Origin: Psettodes erumei
Taxonomy: Eukaryota > Chordata > Actinopteri > Pleuronectiformes > Psettodidae
NCBI GenBank assembly: GCA_016785225.1
Contig: JAFBJZ010000946.1
Coordinates: forward strand, 496,001 to 560,000
Direction of reading: 5' to 3'
DNA: 64,000 nt
Below, piece after piece: positions 37,572 to 49,575 of this stretch (position 1 is its first letter; every line of letters begins with the position of its first letter). The position numbers and the translations under genes are program-made. The notes below the pieces were generated by a model. The model saw only the letters and a program-made list of their open reading frames with translations. It was not told the origin of the DNA and made no database searches.

Positions 37572-39825
37572 AGGGAGGAGCGGGGAGCAGGCAGCGGCCA
37601 TTCATTCCTCTGGAAGCCTGAGTCAGATTCATTGTAACGCGGAGACAGGGCCCGGGGCCGGCGTACAGAATGGGCCTGTCGGTTTTTTTTCCACAACGGA
37701 GCGAGAGTCTTTTTTTCTGCAGAAAAGGTTCCATCACAATTTGAGAGGAAAAAAAAAAAAAAACTGTTGTCAAAATGCAACTCAGCGCAAAATCGCTTGT
37801 CGTATAAATCTGGTCCAGTTCCATGTAGCTTTAGTGTCTCAACTTCATCATCCACACAGAAAAGGCCACTTTATTTCATTCATGCACAGAGTGCATCCAT
37901 ATGTTTTCTTTTCTTTTTTCTGCATTTTGTTCATTCCTTATTCATGTTTTTTATACATTCAAATATACAGCGGCTTAAAACGGTATATACATCACATACA
38001 TTAACATAAAGCACTTACACCTAGGCACATTCTGTACTGTACATATCTTTTTTAAAAAAACAAATCCTAAGTAGGGGCCATATAAATCACAAAGCCCCGG
38101 CATGAATTCATCACAAATCCATCATCTTCAGTTATTATCCAGCCTCCTGTCTCTCCCTCTCCCCACATATACAGTCTGCTTCTCAACTAAAGTACTATCG
38201 GTGAAAGGCGAGAATACCAAACACATCCTCAAACGCTAAAAACATTACAATAATGGCGAACAGGATGCAGCTATTTCTAATTGCAGCTGTCCCACAATGA
38301 AGACTGCAGTAAGCAGTGTTTAAGGGCTTTTTTAAAGTAACCAAAAAAAAATGAGACTGGTGGACGTGTGCGAGTTTGAACACCACAATCCAGAGTATAT
38401 TTGAATTAATCCTAACACAATGCTTCCTGATTGTGGCGACTCAAGGTCTACACTCAAGCGAGTCGTCATTATCCACTGCTGTCAGTTCAGATGCATTCAG
38501 GGACTGTTTATGAAGGAGTTCATTAATTATTTTGTCATTTCTGATTCGTTCCTCACTTGTTGCTACGCTCAGCGTTACAGAGGAGGGAATTACCCAGCGC
38601 AGCACGTCTCGGTGTAAATGGTCTAAATTTGACTGAGGCACTGGAATTTATGCACGCGCGGATTTTTGGGGTTGATTGTGGTTGTCGCATTGCTGGCTTC
38701 TCTTCCTGCTGCTCTCCTCCATTTGTCATCGGACCGGCAACGTTGACCACAAATCATGCGCGAGAAATGTCTTGATAGGAACTTCTTGTGACGGGAACTC
38801 GCAGCAACGCGCCGCACGTACAGTATCGCGCCGGTCGATCAGCTGAAAATCGATACAAAGTAAAAGACTTATTACACCGGCATCTGCGAGACGTTGCTGT
38901 ATAATATTTGATATTCTTCTATCGGTCCAATCCCTTTGTTTTCTGTGCCTCCAAAGTGCGATGTTATCGCTGTCTGAGGAGATTGCTTCTTGGGTCGCTC
39001 CCTCATTTCTTTGGCAGTTATTACATCTGAAGTCAGAGAGGTCACCTCAACATATTGCACAGGTTGTAGCGAGCCATCTGTTAGGTTTCATATAATGTAC
39101 TGGCCCACCGGCGCCCGTGGCACATTTCAGAGCAATAACACGCCATATCCAAAGTACATCCCCGAAGTAATTAACACCGAAACGTCTCTGACAGGCAGAC
39201 AATGCAGCATGCGCCGTAGTTGTGATACAGCAGTGCATCACAATAGGACACATTGTGTGAAGAGAGTGAAGTCAGATACTGGAGGTGTTTGTTCGTATCT
39301 GCGGGCCTTTGTGACTGGTGAAGAAATGGAGATTCAAACACCTCTCATTGCTCTAATCACCATCTTTAGCATCATGATCATTATAATTGTCATCTGTGCT
39401 AAGCGGCAGTGCAGTTGCCGGAGTCGCTGTTATCGTCGCGATCCTTATTAAAATTCTTTTGTCATGGTTAATGATCAAAGATTGGTATCTCTCCCAGGCA
39501 CTTTTTGAGATCGTATGAAAGCAAAGTGGTCTGAATCTGCTCCGTAAAAACCACAGTTTCTCTGGGAATAATGAATGCAGGCAGCAGCGTTGACGCGTTG
39601 TGCGCTCTCTCTTTTGAAAGGTACCCATGAATGAAAGGCATTGTTATTCTTATTGCCATTTTCCAAATGCGGCTCGTCACAGTGGAATTAATTCAGAGAA
39701 AAAAAAACAAAAAACGGTGGATCATCAATACAGTTAATGGTGATGTCAGCAGTCAGGGTGGGAGGTGACTACAGCATCTGTTTAGTCTGATGGAGAGCGC
39801 TGTGAAGGAAATGTCTTTCCCTTCT

Positions 39826-39828
<3 letters not shown>
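37565..39828. other. Intergenic DNA with one unexplained open frame
   Basis: This is mostly AT-rich unique DNA. An open frame on the + strand (38990-39451, 153 codons) ends with a hydrophobic run followed by a Cys/Arg-rich tail. It has no recognised homology, promoter or partner exon, so it is not called as a gene. Confidence 0.35.
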
Positions 39829-39866
<38 letters not shown>

Positions 39867-39873
39867 GCACACA
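39829..39873. repeat. (CA)n microsatellite
   Basis: A CA run of about 45 bp ending in ACGCACGCACACA. Confidence 0.95.
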
Positions 39874-41754
39874 GCGGATTCATAAAAGCAACCACATGAC
39901 TGTACCCACTTGGGAAGAATAACTGGCTGAACTACACAATTTCCAGTGTCGTCCTCTCCCCCCACCCATAGAATATACTTCATTACATTACAACAGAGAT
40001 TAAAAAAAACTGCCTCCTGCAATCTTCGTGATTGTTTTTAATTATGTTACAACGGCGGTTCTCATTTGCGGGTCATTCCTCAGCAGGAAATGGGGGGAAA
40101 TTTTCCAAGGCTGCAATAATTACATCATGCTTGTGTTATTTGCATCGGCGTGTGCGTTTTTGTATGTCATATGCGAACATGCGCGTGTGAAAGGAAGAGA
40201 GCGAGGACGAGTAATCAGGTTTGCGGGGAAAATGAAAGCAAATGAAAATGGAAATGCATCTGCGTGGATCTGTGGGTAAATAACCCTGGAGGGAGGGTTT
40301 TGCATCCTGAGCACATCGCCCTTCCTGACTCTATTTGCACGAACGCTGTGTTTGTTTGTTGACAGAACACAACGGTGGCCCGCGATGGGGGACGTTAGAT
40401 GATGACCTTCGAAAAAAAAGAAAGAAGCAAAAGGAACCTGGTGGTGGGAATGCAAGCAGGCAAAACTTCCTCTTTTGCTTTAATTTGACACAAACACACG
40501 CACACACCTGTGAGGTCAGCATTAAAGCCAAGCTTTGTCCCTGTCAGCAGAAAAAGGGACAGCTAAGGTCTCCGCGCTGAGAAACTCGCAGCTGAGCTGT
40601 TCTCATCCTCGACCTTATCTCCCGATCTGCGCTCCACTCGCGCACACGCACTCGAGGTGCGCTGCAGAAAGGGGTTGCCCTGCTCTGGGGAGGAAAAACC
40701 ATCAAAGATACGATGGCTGCCATGATATCTCAAAAATCTGCCATAATGCTGCATCCGCCTACAGTTCCGCCCCCTTCTCTTCGCGATATACCACATTAAG
40801 GAGTTATCGAGAACTCGACTTGAAACGAGTTACGGGGCCTTTCTGGGAGACAGTATGAAAGTTCACGGTCGTGGATATGCGAGCCTTCATCAGAGGGTTT
40901 TGCAGAGCCTTTAGAGCGCTGAGACATTGCAAACCTTCTCATTATCCATTTCTTTGCAAGCCATCATTTTCAAAAATAGAGAAAGAGGAGGAAAAGAGCG
41001 CAAGCGCTCCTTCTGCGCCGGCCTCCGCAAATGCTATGGTAGTAGACTGCCGTCATTGGAGCTGTAATGGCATGCTAAACACATTGACCCGTGCCCAGTG
41101 CTGATTGCCAGAGGCATGGTTTTCTTGACATGCCAGCCTCTGTCAGCCAGAAATGTTAGAAACAGATCATTACTGTCACAGTTAATGCCGTTAATGTTGC
41201 TTACTGTGACAGTAATCGCAGTTCCTTCCACTCTACCCTCCCGCCCCGCATCCACCCTCTTTGTTTGTCTCCGTCTGGCTTGAGGCTATTCCGCCTAAAG
41301 CCTTTCAAGACGACAGTCAATTATCTGTCTTAATCGCCCAATGTGTGCATACACGCCACGCTTCAAAGCGGTGCGGCGAAACGGCCCACGCGAGAATCTC
41401 TGCGAGCGCTTCGGCTGCAGAGGGCAGGCATTCCCTTTGTGACGCAGACTGTTCATGTTTTTTAAACTAAATGATGCACGCTCTTATCTGGGATCTGCCG
41501 CCCTCAATCTAGCGTGACCCAGATTCTCATTTCATGGCGGCGACGTCCCCATCCAGATTTCGCAGCACAATAGGAGGCTTCTGCCAGCGTGATTTTTCTT
41601 AAAGGCAGCGTCTAGAGTAAACAGCGAGAGAGCCTTGTTTGTTTGAAGTGATTGTCATGCAGCAGTTATACCCGCCGTCTTCACCAAGGGGTTGTTTGAC
41701 ACCCACAGCATAATGAGTGATTGCACAGAAGTGGGATTTCAAAGCAGTCTTATA

Positions 41755-41780
41755 TGTGTGCGTGTGTGTGTGTGTGTGTG
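41755..41780. repeat. (TG)n microsatellite
   Basis: A short TG run with one CG interruption. Confidence 0.9.
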
Positions 41781-42433
41781 TATCTGTGTGTCTGCACCTG
41801 CCGGCGTCTGGCAGGTACAAACACAGAGACTCGTCACATGAGACACCACAGGCAGGAAGTTAAGGTACACTCGACGATGCGCAGCAGCGAGTGACGTCCC
41901 TCGGCTGCTTCGCTGCTGTTCCCCCAACCTCGGAGTCGGCTGCCTCCGCGTGCCGTGGAGCGTTCTGCACGGTAATAGCGTGAAAAATAAATAAATAAAT
42001 TGCGCAACATTCCCCGACAATTGAGTGGCGCGCAAGATGCCGACGCCTTCGCCCAAATGGATTTTGTTTGATTTCACTTCTAATGTTGCGTGGTCTGAGA
42101 GCTGTTTCTGGGGCTGTCAGGAAAAGGAAAAAAGAAAAAGAAACACGTGAGGAAAGCTGTTGCATACAAAATGAATACAGCATAATGAGGCGGTAATTCG
42201 CTTTAGATGATGGAAGTGGCAGTAAGCCGACCATAATCATGCCATGATGGAGTTCTGTGACTCCACCACGATGCATGGTATAGCAAAAGGAAAGTGATTC
42301 ATGACTCCTCGCCATAATTTTCCTTTCCAAGCAGGCATGAAATGCACCTTTTGGCACAAAATCGCTCAGAAACTGAGCAGAGTGTTCTTTCCCAGGAGAT
42401 TAGCGCACGGGGTCCCTAATGTGTATTTCACCG

Positions 42434-42454
42434 TATGTGTGTGTGTGTGTGTGT
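42434..42454. repeat. (TG)n microsatellite
   Basis: A short TG run. A longer TG run in the same orientation begins about 100 bp further on. Confidence 0.9.
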
Positions 42455-42554
42455 TTGGTGTTTAGTGTTTATGTTTGCGGTCCTGTACAATATTCCCTGG
42501 GGGATGGAGGCAGGTTGCCATGGCAGCAGCTTGAATCTTGCGTGAATTGCAGCG

Positions 42555-42555
<1 letters not shown>

Positions 42556-42601
<46 letters not shown>
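42556..42601. repeat. (TG)23 microsatellite
   Basis: A perfect TG run of about 46 bp, the direct partner of the run at 42434-42454. Confidence 0.96.
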
Positions 42602-42604
<3 letters not shown>

Positions 42605-43182
42605 TCTCATGTGGAGGCCAGACAAGGACAGTGTGCTCTCGTCATTTCGTAGCTTATCACACAGCCTCTGAATCACTGAAAGAGACCAGTTTAAAGTGAC
42701 CTTCCACCATGCGAATGTCCCCTCGGTGTGACTGAAATGCGGTCACATCAGACATAATAGCTGCCTGCATAGCTGCAGATCCTGCATTTTACTTCTGAGC
42801 CACTTGAAATCCACATTATTCATGTCTTCCTATGAACCGCCTGAAAAGATTGCACGGCCGAACGACATTGCTCGGTTCAATTTGTGTTTCTACACAGTCC
42901 ATTGACATAAGCATCCCATAAAGGACCTTACATATAGTCACTTACAACATCTGTTTTTATATATATATATATGTATCATATATGTGTCATGGGCTATAAT
43001 CGAGGGCTGGACATTCATCGCTACCACTCTTAAATCGGCCTCATAATCATTATTATCTCCGTGAAAGAAATATCGTTTCAGTTCACGTTGTGCGTTAGCG
43101 GTGCTCAGAGTATTGCAGCGCAAACTTGCAATTACCAGATTACCACAAACAACAACAACAACACAGTGAATGTGGGGCCTTT

Positions 43183-43211
43183 GGGGCCCCCTGACGGTCC
43201 GGGGGCCCCAT
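43183..43211. repeat. Perfect 10-bp GC inverted repeat
   Basis: TGGGGCCCCC at 43183-43192 is followed after a 9-base loop by its exact reverse complement GGGGGCCCCA at 43202-43211. A G run follows. No gene or termination function is evident. Confidence 0.85.
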
Positions 43212-46200
43212 GTGGGGGGGGGGTAATCACCCACTTTGCCAGGTTGGTAATCCAGCCTCGCTCAAGAGGAGCCTCACAAGAAGCCTCTTGGCTTTTTGGC
43301 TCTGCCTGCACATCTGTTCTTACTGTATGATTATTTCCTGGGGTTTTAGCCTGTTGCCTTTTTTTTCTTACACTAAGTTCCCATCTTTGTCAACACTGCA
43401 ATCCACCAAAGCTGCTGGACTTCCACTTGTATGAGCAAATCCACATAAAGATACAGAGAGGAATCAAACTTGACACAGAAACCACCTTCCTCGCTCTGAG
43501 ACATTGATAACCGCTGAGCTGCTGTGGTGTTTATTTGTTCTAAGTGTTACAGATCTTCAGCCAAAGCTGTTTTCTAAACCCCTCAGGCTACACCACAGGA
43601 GATCACTGTTGCACTTAGTGCATACTTACAATCCGCATGCGGTTTATAAACGAAGGGAAACTCTTTCAGATGGCACGATGGAAACTGTTCGACGCACAGG
43701 AAAAAGATGATCCACACAGACAGATAAGGGCACTGCACCGTACTGTAATACTGCACATGCCGAACTGTACCGGCTCCCCCTGGTATGACTCTCCTCCAAA
43801 CAGCAGGAATAGGAAAGCCGCGAGTGACTCATCACCTGCAAGCGCGGCAATAATGTCGGCGTCTTGGCTCGCGTCTGCGAACGTGTCAAGGAGCCCAGGA
43901 ATTTTAATAAATCTGCCCAGTTTTCCCTGCGACGCTTTAGGCAGCTCCGTGCAGGTGTAGCAGTTCCAGGAAATGTTTTTTTTGTTTTTTTGCACAGGGA
44001 GGACAATATCAGCTGTCAGACTGAGCAGAGGGAAAACACAAAACCGAGACACCGCCGATATTGTATTTGCAGGGATTTGCTCCCATTTCCCTGGCAGTTT
44101 TGACATGTCGCGCTTGATGCCTTAATGTGCCCGCGTCCCCCGAAAACATACGTACCGCATGTGACAGTAATATCCGGGCGTCTTTTAAACAGGCGGCAAT
44201 TCAGCTGGGAGACATTCACATCATTGTCAACGCAACCTATAAACTGTCACACAAATGAGAGATAGAGAAGGCGGCGGAGCCAGTCGGCGGGCTTAAGCCG
44301 CACAAGCTTAAGCTGAGTGATTTCACTTGTGCGGATCTAATGTATGACTATTATTAACCTCTCCACTTATGAGGGAGTGAGTCACCCTGTCCAGTGACTG
44401 AGCTGCCACAAGTCCTCACTCAGCTGTCTGACTTCACGAGGGAGAGATCCAAGCCAGTGACGCCGGGCCCGTCTCCCCCTCCAGCCAAGATCCTTCCTCT
44501 CCGTGCAGAGGAAGGTCTCATCTGCGTGACCTGCCACTCGTACTTCCTGTTGCCTCGGAGAGGGACGCGGAAAAACGTCTCGCCGAAGGAAGCCTTCAGG
44601 CGGGCGCGCTCGGGATTCGTCAGCGCGAGGCATTTCCATTTTGATTTGTGTAATGTAGCAGCGCATAAACTGCTGGTCAGAAGCCAGCAGGTTGAATTAA
44701 GGTCAGCGGAAGTGCCAGTGTTTATTTGATCGGCTGAATTGTCCCCCTGGGTTTGCTCGCGCGCTGACTGGGCAGTTTTTCAGGCAATGCGTTGATTAAT
44801 TTGCACTCACGCAGGTCGTGTACTGCTGTAACAAGACAAAAAACGCACGACGGGGAAAGTTATTAAGCACTATGAAGGGTCCAAAGCTTTCCTGATCCAA
44901 TGTATCATACAGAACGGAAAATTTCCAGGCTGTGTGTGTACTTCCCTGACCCACTTTGATCAGTCTGAGTTTGCATCATTTCTCTTTGCTCTGCAAATGG
45001 AATTTATATTACAGGTTCCTTTGACATTCAGCCTTCTCTAAAGTTGAATCACAGAGTTTGTCTTTCACCTCATGTGCTTTATAATGCACGACAGAACTTT
45101 AAGTGTCTTGGTAGTCACGGGTTCTGAGTAAAGCTGAGGACGGTGCGTCCATCAGAATAAAAATCAGGGTCTTTAACATGTAGAAAATAAAAGTGTGCTT
45201 CTTCACAATTACCAATAAGAATGTGTCATTTCAATGGGGAGATCTGATTGTAAATGGATATTAAAAACAATCTCGCAGTTGTAATTGCGCTGCTCTTTAT
45301 GATTGCAGTTGTTGTGTGATGAGCTGCTCCATCAAGCAGATTGTTTGGAAAAGAATGGGGAGAAAATGGGAAGATGATGATATCATCAGTGGAACATTAT
45401 CCAGCCGGCTCTCCCGCTTTTTAATTCCTCTCTTCCTCCCTGCCCTCCAATCTGCAGCTCCGGCCCTCATTCTCTCTTTTAAAAACAGGCCTGAGGTCCC
45501 AAAGCGCTGTGGAGGGCAGAATGTGGCACATGTACCCATCCTCAAAATAACTTGTTTTTTTTTTCCCCCCTCTCGCTTGAAATTGAAGGGTACTGCAGCT
45601 GTTGCCCAGTACCACTACGCTCACTTTGGGTCATAAGAAGAATGAGTATCATGGGAATTTGTATGATTCTGAACAGTAAATATAAAAATAAACCAGAAGA
45701 ATCCATGGGAGCCGGGTCTGCAGTCAAAACAAAACTAAGAATACTTCTGATATTAACTTGACGTCAGCGCTTTCGATGTGACTGAAAGCAAATGTCATGT
45801 TTGCCGTGTGTGCTTGGTTTGATTTGGTGCCCTTTACTCCCACGTGTCTCTGTACAATTTTGCATCGAGCTTGCCGTTCTTCTGCCTGGCTCTCCAGCTG
45901 GCGTCCCCCCACCCGACAGACGCTGTTTCCCCTGTTTTCCAGCCGCGCCGTCGGGGAGGAACAACGCTCTCCGCCGCTCTCGCTCCTCTTCCCTCGTCCT
46001 TCTCCGTCGCCGTGTTTCCTTCCCCTGTGTGTTTTTCCATCCTCCGTCCCCCTGCCTCTCTCCCCCCCCACCATCATCTCCTCTCGCGCTCACTGAATGA
46101 TCTCATTCCTCTCTTGCCGCTGCGTCTATCTTCTCGCGTATGATCGAGTTTCTCAGTGGAAGTTACCCACGGGGTATGGGTGTGACAGCGCTGATTCTCG

Positions 46201-46508
46201 CTGGTGTATTGGCCATTTTTCTTGATGTAAGGAGAATAACTCTCATTTGAGTCACTTTCACGTTGCATCCTAATAAATTTCATTTGATTGCAACCGCTAT
46301 GGAAAACACATCCCTCTGGTGGCTCTAAACCCTTAGGCCTTCCTGTAATGTCAACATTACAAGGGAAACTGACCTTAGATCATTTTCTACAGGACAGCAC
46401 AGCCTATTAGAAAGATGGCGAGTAGCATCGCCCCGAGGATTCGGAGATGCTCACCCTTCCCCACTGACCTCTGTTTTCTGCCATGGGACACATCAGTGGT
46501 ATACTGCA
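43212..46508. other. Intergenic DNA without a recognised gene
   Basis: This is unique sequence with a pyrimidine-rich block at 45.9-46.08 kb. Open frames on both strands in that block reflect the compositional bias. Nothing else can be supported. Confidence 0.45.
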
Positions 46509-46543
46509 CGCACACACACGTACACACACACACACACACACAC
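46509..46543. repeat. (CA)n microsatellite
   Basis: A CA run interrupted once by CGTA. Confidence 0.92.
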
Positions 46544-47211
46544 TGTCTTAAGCTCTCGCTAGAAGGCACTGCTGGGGCAGCCTGCCGTTACTCCTTGGCA
46601 TGTAGGCGTGTCTGGAGAGCTGATGAACCTCAATGGATTTTCTCGAGTGCTGCCCTCCACTGCGAATGAGTCACACAGTGTATCAGGGAACGGGGGCAAA
46701 AGGAATCTTTGGGATTATTATTCTGATTCATGCACAGCTGTGGTTGAGGCTTAACAGAATCCCCATTTGGGGTTAGAGCGATTGGCAAATGTGGAGATGT
46801 AGTGGCACAGAACAGAAAGGCATTGTGGCGGCCTGTGCATATACCATCATTGTGTTTGTGCAGGTTGTTGTAACCTGCAACTTTTCCATAGTTCAGTAGC
46901 ATGTTCATATTGTTCCCCACTGAACGGGCGAAACAAAAGCAAAGCTATTGTATAGTGAAGACTGTTATAACAAGGACTAAAGTGGGTGGCTTGGAGAGAT
47001 TATATCACAGAACCCAGAAAAATACATACACATAAGCTTGAGGACTGGAATATAAAAGCTTGTGGGTGCAGCCACATTCTGCAACTGTGAACCACCGTTT
47101 CATAGATGAGAGGCCGCTGTGTGAAAAATGCATTTCCATGTTGCGGGGGCTTTTTCAGCCAGGCAGCGAGAAGCGAAGATTTAGAAGAGTGCCTGCGCTC
47201 GCACGCGCGTG

Positions 47212-47212
<1 letters not shown>

Positions 47213-47243
<31 letters not shown>
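47213..47243. repeat. (TG)n microsatellite
   Basis: A TG run of about 30 bp following a GCGCGTGCA stretch. Confidence 0.92.
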
Positions 47244-47247
<4 letters not shown>

Positions 47248-48284
47248 GCTACTGCCTGCAAGCAGGGGAATAAAGGTTAAATCGAACACTTCTGTCAGTG
47301 TCTTGCATCCAGCTGCAAGCATTCCTCTCACCGCCCCAGATTCCTACATGGAATTGCACAATCCTGCTGTCACACCCCCTGGTAATCTAGGAAGAACAAT
47401 GAATAATGAACCTCTTCCATCCTTCATTTTGTAATATATTACGGGGGCACAGCTCTGCAAGACAGGAATTCGTTACGAGAGCCATCTCAAAAGCACACAG
47501 CCATGTGCCAGCTTTTAATGAATTCTGTGGAGGGTTTTTTCAACCCTGGCACAAAAATATGGAATATAATCCCATATCATATCAATGTTAATGTCTTCCT
47601 TTTACATTTCAAACATGCACATATGCAATTTCATCCTCAGGGACAGAGCTTTAATCACTGCTTCGTGCGCTTTGCACTCTTAAATCAGCGAACACCCATG
47701 CTGTTTCTAACGACATCGCGTATTTATGTATTTTAAAAAGAAATGTATGTGATTAACTATGTCCAACCATGATGCACGTTTTTGTTGCATTCGTCATAAT
47801 TTTGCTCGGGCTACATTGCAACATGGTCAGGTGGAAATTTGCGGTGCAGCTGTGAGTCACAAAATAGCATTTCACACATGTAGCACACAAGCATTTCACG
47901 TATATATACATATATATATATATATATCAGGCCATTTTCACTGCTTAAATATAGTCAGACGTAATTGCTACACTTTGTGTTTTCATGTAGATGAAACCAT
48001 ACCTTTTTGATGCAAAATATATATATTTACATCTCTCTACTGTATAACTGCTCTTGATGGTGACTATCTGTGTACTGCTGTGAGAGAGGGATCCCCCTCG
48101 CCTTCCCTTGAATGATATTTCAGGAGGAAACACATTTGTAACACAGCACGTACAGTAGTTATACTCTCACTCCCACCTCCATCCCCACCCCCACCCGCCT
48201 CCCCATCCAATTTACCAGCATGCGATGCATTTAGATTCCTGGGGGTGTAGCCACACTACATGGTTCTCACATGACTGCGCTGCA
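47244..48284. other. Intergenic DNA just left of the trib2 promoter
   Basis: AT-rich sequence with a (TA)n-like string at about 47901-47926 and a C-rich block at 48170-48205. No gene is seen. Confidence 0.5.
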
Positions 48285-48740
48285 TATTATAACTCGGGTT
48301 GGAAGCCAATGGGGTTTCGATGTGGGAGTGACGTCAGGGGGCGGATCGGCATGCCCGCGTATGTGTGTGAGCGCGTGCGTTGCGTGTCCCTGTCTGTGTG
48401 TGTTAGCCTGTGCTCGTACGTGTGCGCGCGCGCGCGCGTCGAGGCTCCCTCCGCTAGGCAGCTCTCTCGCTCTGTTCCAGGCGCAGTGTGTGCAGTGTGT
48501 GCAGCTCGGCTGGCCTCCCTCCGCACTGAATGGACTAGATTCCCCCGGCCACGTAAGAAGCACAGCGGCACCACGGGAGAGAGGATGTCCTGCTGAATCA
48601 AGGGATAGGCCTGGGAAAGTCGGCCGGCCGTCCCTTCCTTCCACCTTACATCAGCAGACATAACAGACGAGGCGACACTTTCCTTCCATTGGACTAGCTC
48701 AAGCGAAAGAGAGAGGACGTCGACTCCCGCACACAAAGAG
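48285..48740 (+). promoter_or_regulatory. trib2: trib2 promoter (CCAAT, CRE, GC box, CpG-rich)
   Basis: A compact group of promoter motifs lies about 1.25 kb before the trib2 start codon: CCAAT at 48306-48310, a full CRE palindrome TGACGTCA at 48329-48336 and a GC box GGGGGCGG at 48337-48344. CpG-rich sequence and an alternating purine-pyrimidine tract (GCGCGCGCGCG at about 48424-48439) follow. A start site at about 48.38-48.5 kb would fit this arrangement. The CRE suggests response to cAMP or stress through CREB/ATF factors; this is inference. Confidence 0.55.
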
Positions 48741-49575
48741 GTACAGCAGGTTTTTTTTCCGGATGGGGTTTTCTCCTTCTGTGGTAGATGACAATCGCCG
48801 TGCATGGATATGATCCTGGGGAACAAGGCCGTGCACTGACCTGGTACTAGTTAGCCAAGGAAGCTAATTAGTTAGCTCTGCACCTGCTAGCCATCATTTG
48901 TCTGTCAAATTTCGGCTAATTTCAGCCGCTATAATTAGCTTGCAGAACTTACTTTACATATTTTGCTTTTGTTTTTTTCCCCCTCCCCTGGGTCTGCAAG
49001 CTGTCGTCAGCAAATTGTTTCCGTTTTATGAAACGTGCCATACCATTTAACCGGCAAGATAAGCTAGCAAACAAGCTGCGGGTTAACTTAGCACTCTTCA
49101 TTCATTGTAAAAGCTGACTTTTCGTAGCCTTTGTTGCAGTTTCTGTCGTGCCTGCTCGCGCTGCTAACGTTGATGAAATTGCAGCAGGTCCGTGCAAAGA
49201 GTTTCCAGCCGACCTGCGGCAGCAAATCTGTTATTTCTGCCTGGCCTTATCTCGTGAATGGCAAACAAAGTGGGGCAAATGAACAGCTGAACTGCCACAG
49301 AAATTACGGACCCCGTTTTTGTTGTATGAAAACCAACGTGCCCGCTCTGCCTGCTGATAATCTGCCATTTCCGAAAGCAGGGTGCAGTTAAATTCAGTTG
49401 TTTTTTTGTTTTTTTTTTACTTTGTTCAAGACTTACTATAGTATCGGACCATTTGTGATATTGCACTGAGTTTACAACAAAGTGGTGCCCTAATCGAGGA
49501 GGAGGAGAAGAAGAACAAGGAGGAGGAAGGGCCCCCCCAACCCCCGAGATTGTGGAGTTATCGCACTTATTCCCC
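48741..49575 (+). other. trib2: trib2 5' leader with upstream ORFs
   Basis: The stretch between the promoter motifs and the trib2 start has no convincing intron. It contains upstream ATGs, among them a 29-codon uORF at 49028-49117 and a 72-codon uORF at 49173-49391, both ending before the main start. A purine-rich run lies at 49496-49530. Leader boundaries are inferred. Confidence 0.45.

Noticed and set aside
43183..43211. Rho-independent terminator
   Set aside because: The host is a vertebrate and the hairpin lies in intergenic DNA with no gene feeding into it.
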